DNA of 64,000 bases from Emmonsiellopsis sp. PD_33 (Eukaryota; Ascomycota; Eurotiomycetes; Onygenales; Ajellomycetaceae), in contig JANTQF010000096.1 in NCBI GenBank assembly GCA_032988165.1, positions 1 through 64,000 of the forward strand, written 5' to 3'. A model generated the notes under the pieces. The model was given only the letters and a program-made list of their open reading frames with translations, did no database searches and was not told the DNA's origin. The position numbers and the translations under genes are program-made. Below are positions 55,802 to 64,000 of the stretch, one piece after another. Position 1 is the first letter of the stretch; each line of letters begins with the position of its first letter.

Positions 55802-56107
55802 CGGATTGGGGCCTTTTGGATGGATGGTCCTGGGTTGGTTGATATTTTGGGCAGTTAATTGTTTTGATTCATGGGTGGGGAGTTTTAGATACCTACCTAT
55901 GTAACTAGCTAGACAATTGTGTTATGGGACCGTTTGATTCTTTTTTCCTCGTGTAAAGAAGTTCCTGTCCGGTCTAATTCGAGTAGCTAATACTAATGCA
56001 CGTAGAGAAAATCATAACGTATCATTCATTCATTCATAATAAATTTAAACACGGGAGAAAGCAGACAATATCATATCCACCTCCTCACCTCACCCTCACC
56101 CCCCGCT

Positions 56108-57710
56108 CTATCTCAATATATCCCACTCAACACCAACAATCCATCTCTCCGTCCGAGCACCGTTCCCAGCACGCTCGGCTTGAACTTCCCCATCAGCCTC
56201 CACCCTTCTACCAAACTCTTCAATTTCCATCTCCCACACAAGCCCCCGACGAACCCCTATTCGATCGCCCCTTTTCACGCCCGCCGTGGCTGCTGAAGGT
56301 GGAAGATTCCCAGCTCTACGGCTACCTGTCCCAGGCTGAGGCTGGGTTAAAATCTCTGCTGCGTTGCGGGTATGTGGCGGGAAAGAAAGCGGAGCCCCGA
56401 ATAGGAGGAGTTTCTGGGCCTGTTGTCCCGTGGCGGTGGTCGTGACTAATGTGGCGGGCGCGGGGTGTCCGGGAACATACGCGGTCCCGCCACTGCGACT
56501 TCCGGCCGTCTGATAGTGAACATCTCCCACTTCGGAGATGAGATGGTAGTTCTTTTCCCTTCCCCGGATGGGGTCCTGGGCGTTGTTAGGTGGTTGGGTG
56601 TTTGGTACCGAACGTCCGTCCGGCGGCTGGTGCGTGCTGGGATGTTGGGAGGTATGTTTTATCGCCTCTGCTTCGAGCAGCCAGCCGCGGACTGAGGCGG
56701 CCATGCCGGTGGGTATGAAGTTTGGGGTGGTAGTGGTTGATCGTCTTGGACGGCGGAGGAGGGGGGATGCGGTGGTGGTGAAAGTTTGGTCCCTTTCTTC
56801 AGTGCCTTGGGCGCGTTCTGGTGGTCTGGAGGGTGATGAGGGGAGGATGAAATGGGGTTGTCGTCTTTGTGTTGGTGTGGGTGCCGTGGTTGGGCGTGCT
56901 TGTGATGATGAGATGATGTTGGAGGTGTTTTGGCGCTGAGAAGGGGCAAATGAGGGGGATTGGAATAGGAATCGTGGTTGTTTCATGGATGAGGAGGGTG
57001 GGCGTTTGAATGCTGTGCTGGGTGGGGGTAGAGACGTGGAGGGCTCTTGGGTGGCTTGTTGACGGAAGGGAGAGGTTGGGGAGGCAAAGGAGGAATTTGA
57101 TGCCGGAGGGGGTGATGGGGTTGGGGACGTAGATGGGTATGATGATATTGGTTCTGCATTTGGGTTGTTGGCAGGGGGCAATGATATTCTGCGTCGTTTT
57201 GCTTTGTGATTTTCTGGCGTCGGTGGGAAATTGTCATCAAAGTCGGTGTCGTGGTTGTTTGCCCCTGGATCGTCCCCCGCTCCTAGATACCCTTCAATAG
57301 GTGAGGATGCGGGATCATCTTGGAAGAGGAGTTCTTCCTCGTCGCTTCCGGAGTCTTCGATTGAGTGATTATTTGGATAATTCAACTCCAAGTCACCAGT
57401 CCTGCGAATATCCGCTGCGGGTGCAGAGGAAAAAAGCTCGGCATCACTGACATCTAGATCAACGTCCGCAGCCCGCGTATCCCGCTCGGGAAAACGAAAC
57501 CGCGGGGTGGCCGCGAATCGGGGAACAGAACTCGACGGCGTGGAGGATGCAAAAATAAAACGCGGAGTTCTTGGATTCCTCTCAGAAGTAGGGCCCCTGC
57601 GCGGTGCGTTCCCCGGCCTTGACGGAGTCTATACTTTAGTTAGTTGGGGGAGTCCAGAATATGCCACTTGGACGCAGCCTGCGGGAATCACATACCTTTG
57701 TTGGATCCAT
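56108..57710 (-). CDS. Unrecognised proline/serine-rich protein
   Basis: Two exons (57710-57696, only 15 nt, and 57628-56108), 511 aa, beginning MDPTKTPSRPGNAPRRGPTS. The intron has a GTATGT donor, CTAAC branch site and TATAG acceptor. The first 330 residues are low complexity with an acidic patch (DSGSDEEELLFQDD), a basic patch (KAKRRRISLPP) and repeated short FxxP-type words (PRFLFQSPSFAPS, PHFILPSSPSRP). The C-terminal 200 residues look folded: AASVRGWLLEAEAIKH, YHLISEVGDVHYQ, QKLLLFGAPLSFP, GDRIGVRRGLVWEMEIE and RWIVGVEWDIL. Alternating hydrophobic strands suggest a beta-rich fold, perhaps OB-like, but this is a guess. Nuclear location is plausible from the basic patch. It converges on Mrc1. 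Confidence 0.65.
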
Positions 57711-58199
57711 TGGTCATATGGTCTGATAGTTGAAGTAATATCTGCTTATCTACCCCAGATTCAAAGTGTCAAAGTGGTGTCAAAATGATCTATTTCGGAC
57801 GTTTGTCAGTTGGGATTCGGCCATGTCATCCGCCCATCACGTCATCAAACTACCGTTATATACAAGGGGAGAATTTGCCATTTAAAGGGGAATACCAGGT
57901 TTAATGGCCTCTGGCACTGCTAGACATTTCCACGATGAAGACACTCAGATTCGCATGAGAAGATATCGATAGGACGGGATGTTAGGGTTGAGAGCTGAGA
58001 AAGGAGGTCAAAATTGATATCATGTGACGTTGTATCAGATCATGTGACATGGCTGGTGAAGACCCGCCATTCACAAACCATCCATGGATACTATCTGTGA
58101 GATTACAACTACAGCCATGGATGTAGGCCAAACAGGATCAATCCTTAGAGGCCAGCCGGCTCTAAGTATGTTTTATAATATCCTACTACGCGGCGTAGC
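57711..58199. promoter_or_regulatory. Intergenic with left direct repeat
   Basis: Promoter side of the unrecognised gene. From 57957 to 58049 it carries the left copy of a repeat that recurs after the kinase-like pseudogene (separate entry). Confidence 0.5.
57957..58049. repeat. Left direct repeat flanking kinase-like pseudogene
   Basis: Shares AGAAGATATCGA, GTAGGAC-like, TGATATCATGTGAC and AGATCATGTGA blocks, in order and at similar spacing, with 60751-60834. Overall identity is imperfect but the end blocks are near exact. The two copies enclose the pseudogene. Confidence 0.6.
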
Positions 58200-60461
58200 A
58201 TGGACAACAGAGTACAAGAGCTTCTGGCTGAGCTTGAAAGAGAGAGACGACGACGAGAAGCTGCGGAGTCTGAGGTAAAACAGATAAGACAACAACGCGA
58301 AGAAGAAGGACGACGACGCGAAGAAGAAGAACGACGACGCGACAGAGCAGAATCCCTAGCGGCAAATTCAGAGCCTACAACATTGCCTCTCTTCCTTCGT
58401 GCATGTCATGAACTCTTGCTCGCCATCACTATCGTGGCAGACCCAACACAAACGACCTAGGGCCCGGTAACAAAGCCAACCAACCGGACAGTTCCCTCGC
58501 TCATCACCATATGGGACAGCTTCAACAGCGAGCAGACAGAAGTGTGGGACACACTCAATAGTCATCCATCTTTTTTGACCAGAAGGCTTTTTCCATCAAA
58601 ACATCAGCTTGAGTTCGCCAGCTCATCACCCCAATCACTTCAGAATGGGATCTCCGATATTACGAACGAGACACGGTCGAGAACCAAGTCAGGATGATAG
58701 TCGACAAGATCTTTGAAAATGAGGCCTTCAGGGATGCATTGCAAGGCCCAGTCACTTTTGAGAGCCATACAAATCTGGGGCGTCCAGAGGAGAACTCGCT
58801 CAGTGAAGGAGTCCAGCAGATGTCTGGCGAACCTGTGTTGGAAGCCGGACCCCCAGCCAAAAAGAAACGCAAAAACCAGAAGAGTACAGGGAGGCCTGCT
58901 GTAACAAGCAGATCGATTCTGTATCTATTGACAAGACGGCAGCGAACACATCCCCGCGATTGCCATCGAATATAAGGCGCCTCACAAACTCACACAGGCT
59001 GAGATGGCCATGGGTTTGCTCAAAGAGATTCGGCCCGCTCAGGATGTGATCAATCAGGAGTCTGATGATGTTGAATTCTGCTGTAGAAGGCTTGTTGCTG
59101 CAGTCATAACCCAGCTCTTCTCTTACATGGTGCGCAAGGGGGTGCGATATGGCTATGTGTGCACTGGGGAAGCTTTCATCTTTGTACACATCCCAGATGA
59201 TCCATCTTCAGTTCAGTGTGCGCTCTGTGTCCCGGGTCTGGACGTCCAGGCAACTGATGACAGTGATATCCAGTTGACTGCTGTCGCGCAGGTCCTGGCA
59301 TTTACAGTTATTGCCTCAAAATCTCCTCCAGTCCCACAGCAATGGCATGATGCTGTCAGCAGGCTTGATGTTTGGCCAGTGGAGTATTCTGAAATCCTGG
59401 AGCAGACTCCACCAGCTGCTCGCCCGAAACATGCCTCGCCCTTGTATCGTGGTCGACGACCTCGTGACCTCCCTTCTCTCAAGATGTCATTACGATCATC
59501 AGGAGGAGGAGGATGCCGACCTTCTGAACGCGACCGACGACCGACAAATTCTCCCTCGCCATCTCCTCCTTCATCTCCTTCTTTTGCTCTATCACGCCCC
59601 GCCCGAACCAGGACGGGAGGCTCAGTCCAATCCGGGAAGCCCAGAGGGGCTTCAGGAGGTTCAAAAGTTAGTGGTACCCACCAGACTCCCAATGTTGTCG
59701 AACCACCGGCCATAAAATCTCGCCCATACTGCTCTCAGAAATGCCTACTTGCGCTTAGAGATGGTGGTCCACTCGATCCATCATGCCCCAGCCACCAGGA
59801 TCATCAGGAGGGCCGGATCAACGTTCAAGAATTCCGCTCTCATATACAGACACAGCTTGCCACGGATCGTGGGCCAGATGCCGACTGTCGTCCACTTTAC
59901 AAGGCAGGCAGTTGCGGGGCATTGTTCAAAGTGAGGCTATCAACACATGGATACACTCTGGTTGCCAAGGGCGTGGTATAGAAACATCGGCATAAGCTCG
60001 AACACGAAATGTAAATCTACAATAGGCTCCAAGATCTCCAAGGGGAATGTGTTCCAGTCTGTCTGGGTGTTGTCCAGCTAGCATCGGAATATCCTTACTA
60101 CTTTGATGAAGGAATTTACACCCACATGTTATTATTAAGTTGGGCAGGAGAGCGGGTCCAGGAAAGCACAGCATCCAGCCAGGCCGCAGATATCTCCTCC
60201 ATGGTATCCAATGCCCTCCGAGCCATTCACTTGGAAGGAGTGCTCCATGGCGACGCGGAGCTGCGGAATATACTATGGAACCCGATCTGCCAGCGCGCAA
60301 TGTTAGTTGATTTTGAACAAGCCACAATACGCGATGCACTGACAGACGTGCCGGATAACATGAGAAGGAAGAGGAGGCTGGAGGAAACGAGTTTCAGCAA
60401 GGAGATTGAACGCATGGAATATGCGTTTGAAAGATACCTTCGATTTTTGGCAGCCCCTTGA
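58200..60461 (+). pseudogene. Decayed kinase-like gene (lineage-specific family)
   Basis: A former protein of about 750 residues. It starts MDNRVQELLAELERERRRR with a coiled coil, and resembles a repeated Eurotiales family of coiled-coil plus kinase-like proteins that I know only as hypothetical proteins. Lesions: an in-frame TAG at 58458 (Gln expected), a frameshift near 58610 and a second near 58890 returning to the first frame, TAA at 58902, TGA at 58929, TAG at 59979 and TAA at 60012. The middle has IPAIAIEYKAPHKL and VAAVITQLFSYMVRKGVRYG. The kinase-like end keeps GALFKVRLSTHGYTLVAKGV, HGDAELRNILW (catalytic-loop-like) and LVDFEQA (DFG-like). Several stops look like C-to-T changes of CAG or CGA. 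Not functional as a full protein. Confidence 0.8.
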
Positions 60462-60750
60462 TGAATCTCTACCTCCGGTGGCGATGCGTCTGCGTTCATT
60501 TCCGAATTGCGGTTTTGCATTTTTGCATTGTTTGTTCTCTGATGCTTTGTGACTCTCTGGTAGACCAGAACAGTCTTTCCCTAGAAACCTTTTTGTCATG
60601 AGCCTTTCTGTCATAGAGCTAGTTAACAGCTGGTACTCTGTATTAGCAGTTATATATCTATATATATATATGAACAGACTAGTATACTTTAAACCATTAG
60701 TTTCCAAATCAACTTAAGTGTAGTATCTGATCTATTGATATTCCCTTTAC

Positions 60751-60834
60751 AAGAAGATATCGAGTAGGACGTGATATCAGAGGGAATGGATGGATTGAAA
60801 CTGATATCATGTGACTTTGCGCAAGATCATGTGA
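60751..60834. repeat. Right direct repeat flanking kinase-like pseudogene
   Basis: Second copy of the repeat at 57957-58049, same orientation, about 290 bases after the pseudogene stop. It keeps AGAAGATATCGA at its left end and TGATATCATGTGAC at its right. Confidence 0.6.
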
Positions 60835-61814
60835 TCAGATTTGTCATCCAGATCTGCTGCATCGTGCTTCAACAACTTTTGCTGTTTTCTTCTTCGCATC
60901 ATCAGAGCAGCATTGAATCTACATCAAAGACCCGAAGGTTTCGATATCCTGGAGCCCGTCACGTCCAATATTTAGGTATACAAATGCATCCCCAAGTTCG
61001 TCCTGCTTTTGATATGGGCTCAAGCAACTGAAATTCCAAGAAGCGGAATCCGGGGAATAATCCAGGACATTTCCTGGGCCCGTCTTGTATCGACATGATG
61101 CCGTGCACTCTGCAAAATACCCTCTCATAGTTCCTCTATGGAAGAGTGGAAACCTACAAGTCATTATAGTGCCTTGGAAGGCGTGATTCTTGCACCATTT
61201 TAATCGTGATGATGCAAAAATTACTAGCTCGAGGATGCCAAACAACACCATCCTTCGTGCGACGCAGGCCAGATGGAGGATTTGATAACCATATCTATCT
61301 TCCCCAGCCTTCCAGTTCCACTTTTGGGCCTCCCTGATCGTTTGTTCGTACTGCTCCCCGCAGTACGGTTTTTGCAAAAATAAGATAATGTTTTACATAC
61401 TTATTAGCTGACCCCGAATACCAGACAACCTGGGCTCGAGGCTGGTGATTATTGGCTGTGGCTTCCGGGGCTTCTTGCGCGTCTTGACTCCCCAATTAAG
61501 TGCCCCGAGTTACGTGTTATTGCGGCTCCATTGCGTGCAGCTGATACCCCCATCATTAGGCCATGACCGCTATGGGTGGAAATATGGCGTCAATAGACCC
61601 CTCTTTCAGATTCAGGACCTGGAGCGGTATTTACACGGGACATGTAACCAGTTCTCAATCTATGCTCGGTCATTCTATTGCCCAAGGAATCTCTTTCTAC
61701 ATTACTGGACCAGTGCCCGAAGGAAATTGGAAAACCGTACCTGGTAGCTACACGTCTTGAACACAGCTGTTTCGTTTTGGTTATTATCATCTACTTCTGT
61801 ATCAGCTGCCTAAG
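60835..61814. promoter_or_regulatory. Intergenic upstream of monooxygenase
   Basis: About 980 bases. Minus-strand frames at 60919-61377 and 61295-61495 can be joined by a GTATGT donor but give no recognisable protein. Plus frames at 61445-61760 are likewise unsupported. It should contain the monooxygenase promoter. Confidence 0.45.
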
Positions 61815-63864
61815 ATGGTGGCGGAAATATCCAGCAATGGCATTGGGGTCGCTCTCACTCCGCCTCATTTGGCCAATGGTGCCCCCTCACCTACCGTCTT
61901 GTCCGATCTAAAAGCCAATGTTACAACGGAAGCCAAACAAACAACCGCGGAATCGAAGGAAAGGAACAATGCCAAGGCTGAATTTGAGCTGGAAGATCAC
62001 CCAATTGATCAAGTGAGGGATATTACGGTTGGGATTATCGGGGCTGGGATTTCGGGGATTTCGGCGGGCATTCTGTTGCCAGCCAAGGTTCCTGGACTTG
62101 ATCTGAGAATATACGAAAAGAATACAGATGTAGTATGTATGAGTTACCTGATAGAACTTGAACATATGGGTTTACTAACATATATTGCTAGGGAGGGACA
62201 TGGTAAGAGTCCAACAAACGCATACCGGCTTCATCAGCTCATATTGTCCTAGGTTCGAAAATAGATATCCCGGAGTGAGATGTGATATTCCTGCCAACGT
62301 ATACCAGTCGACGTTTTCTCCAAATACCCAGTGGACGGAAGAGTTCGCCCAGGGGGCTGAGATTAGAGACTACTGGCAAAGTGTTGCTAAAAAATACGAT
62401 GTCTACAAGTATATTCGATTCCAGCAAAAGATCGAGACAGCAGAATGGATACCAGAAGAAGGAAAATGGAAAATAACGATTCAAGATTTAAATGAGCCGG
62501 CGAAGGTGAGTAAATACCCCTGTCCCTTGAAGATAGGACCTTGCTGACCGTTTGTTTAGACTTATGAGGAAAAAGTCGACGTTTTGATCACCGCAGTCGG
62601 GCACTTTAATGCATGGAAACTGCCTTCGTATGAAGGCATCGAGAGTTTTCGCGGGCAGCTATTCCATACCTCGAACTGGGACCCGAAATTCGACGCCAGT
62701 GGCAAGCGTGTAGCGTTGATCGGCAACGGCGCATCTGGTTTACAGGTTCTCCCCTTTCTCCAGCAAACAGCAGCACACGTGGACCACTATGCGCGCAACA
62801 AAACTTGGATCGCCGACTCCTTTGGATCCGGCAGCGTACGGACTCTCGAGCCAATACGCTTCAGCCCCGAACAGCTCGAGTCATTCAAGGACCCGGAAGC
62901 TTACCTCGAATATCGAAAGAGTGTTGAAACCAAGTACTTTAGACGATTTGGGGCGATCTTCAAAGATACACCGGAGAACAAGGAACTGCGCTCGATGTGG
63001 ACGCAATTAATGTTGAGCAAAGTCGCCGAAAAGCCGGACTTGGCCGATAAAATCATCCCGGATTTTCCACCAAACTGTAGACGCCCTACTCCTGGCCCAG
63101 GATACCTTGAGGCAATAAGCAAGCCTAACGTGGATTATATTCAAACACATATTCAGCGGTTCACGGAAAAAGGCATTGTCACGGTAGACGGAGTGGAAAG
63201 GGAGGTTGACGCGGTAATCTGCGCGACTGGGGCAAACGTGGACTTTGCACCACCATTCTCCATAATCGCGAACGGAATTGATCTCAAGCAGGCCTGGAAA
63301 CCAGACGGTTATTTCGGGTTTCCTTATTGCTACCTTGGCATTGCAACCCCAGGATTTCCCAACGCATTTTGGCTGGGTGGGCCTTCATCTACAGGACATA
63401 GCGGCACTGTACCCAATAGCTTCGAGAACCAAATAGTCTACGTGGCAAAACTGCTCCGAAAAATCCACGGCCAGGGTATTGAGTCGATGGCCCCATCCAA
63501 GCAAGCCGCGGATGACTTCGTTGAATACAGTGATAAATTCTACCCTCGCACTGTTTGGACGGGAAATGACGATTCTTCGACCGATAACAAGAACTGCAGT
63601 TCGTGGTATAACGGCGGAAAACCCGGCGGGAGAATTCACGGTTTATTCCCAGGGAGCGCTAGCCATTTGAACATTGTGCGGCGTGATCCCCGATGGGAGG
63701 ATTGGGAATATACCTATCGAAATAAGAGCGGGAATAGGTTTGCATACTTCGGGAATGGATGGACGGTGAAGGAGTTGCAGCAGAACTCGGATTTAACTCC
63801 ATATTTGGCAACACCTGACAAGATAGATCTGAGGACATACCATGAGGGCTGGTGGGATCTGTAG
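61815..63864 (+). CDS. Type I Baeyer-Villiger monooxygenase
   Basis: Four exons (61815-62132, 62192-62202, 62253-62505, 62560-63864), 628 aa. Exon 2 is an 11-nt microexon that completes the GGTW motif; without it the frame fails. FAD Rossmann motif VGIIGAGISGISAG near residue 73, the Baeyer-Villiger fingerprint FRGQLFHTSNWD near 225 (FxGxxxHxxxW), and the NADPH Rossmann motif LIGNGASGLQVLP near 248. The C-terminal half holds VDAVICATGANVDF and LGGPSSTGHSG. All key motifs are intact. Such enzymes insert oxygen next to a ketone using NADPH and O2 and are common in fungal secondary metabolism. The substrate is unknown. The N-terminal 65 residues are an extension of low complexity. Confidence 0.9.
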
Positions 63865-64000
63865 GGAAGTATTATGCATTTCTTTTTACCTTTAATGTCG
63901 ATATTTAGATTTTGAATCTTTGTCGTTTTTTGAGTTCTATGTCTATACGCCATCGTCTAACCTCCTTCACCCTTGATTGAAAGCCTGAGGATTTTGTATC
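63865..64000. other. 3' flank of monooxygenase gene
   Basis: The last 136 bases after the stop codon. T-rich, no gene seen; the window ends here. Confidence 0.5.

Noticed and set aside
59004..59981. 325-codon plus-strand frame as an intact gene
   Set aside because: It starts and stops inside a longer conserved protein; the same frame continues on both sides of in-frame stops at 58902, 58929, 59979 and 60012. It is the middle of the kinase-like pseudogene.
60919..61495. Possible two-exon minus-strand gene with a GTATGT donor near 61400
   Set aside because: The joined products match no family, and the only good acceptor gives a short frame of about 70 residues ending soon after. More likely upstream sequence of the monooxygenase gene.

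Overview
This window reads as nuclear DNA of a filamentous ascomycete, most likely one of the Eurotiales (Aspergillus/Penicillium relatives). The genes carry short spliceosomal introns of about 50-110 nt with GTRNGT-type donors and CTAAC-like branch sites. The gene set fits too: a class I-type chitin synthase, Zn2Cys6 regulator, Dal5-type permease, PNP-NACHT-ankyrin NLR, Baeyer-Villiger monooxygenase and a CpG-stripped Copia element. The species call is inference. Exon boundaries below were worked out by hand from splice signals and frame continuity.

Left part (1-21.5 kb): an AT-rich CpG-free relic (1-580), a Mov10/Upf1-like SF1 helicase, an Inn1/Fic1-like C2 cytokinesis protein, a 1231-aa NLR-like receptor with ten nearly identical ankyrin repeats, a phytanoyl-CoA-dioxygenase-like enzyme behind a dense GATA-site cluster, UTP15 (18S rRNA processing) and a MOT1-type molybdate transporter.

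Middle (21.5-30.5 kb): a small alpha/beta hydrolase; then, on the minus strand at 22.6-23.9 kb, a tandem family of tiny coiled-coil genes whose introns (five copies, mostly 62 nt) are far better conserved than the exons between them. This is the most unusual structure in the window. A TMEM234 homologue and a five-exon chitin synthase follow.

Accessory block (30.5-45.2 kb): a complete but dead Copia/Ty1 LTR retrotransposon with matching 5-bp target duplications, two 302-bp LTRs and a primer site matching half of tRNA-iMet. Beside it lie an O-methyltransferase pseudogene, a Dal5-type MFS permease with an apparent 1-nt frameshift, an FAH-superfamily hydrolase and a Zn2Cys6 regulator. Together these look like a decaying catabolic or secondary-metabolite neighbourhood.

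Conserved housekeeping block (45.6-57.7 kb): low-molecular-weight tyrosine phosphatase, COQ7 and RTF1 from a shared promoter, the replication-checkpoint mediator Mrc1, and an unrecognised proline/serine-rich protein convergent with Mrc1.

Right end (58-64 kb): a decayed member of the lineage-specific kinase-like family, flanked by imperfect direct repeats, then an intact type I Baeyer-Villiger monooxygenase.
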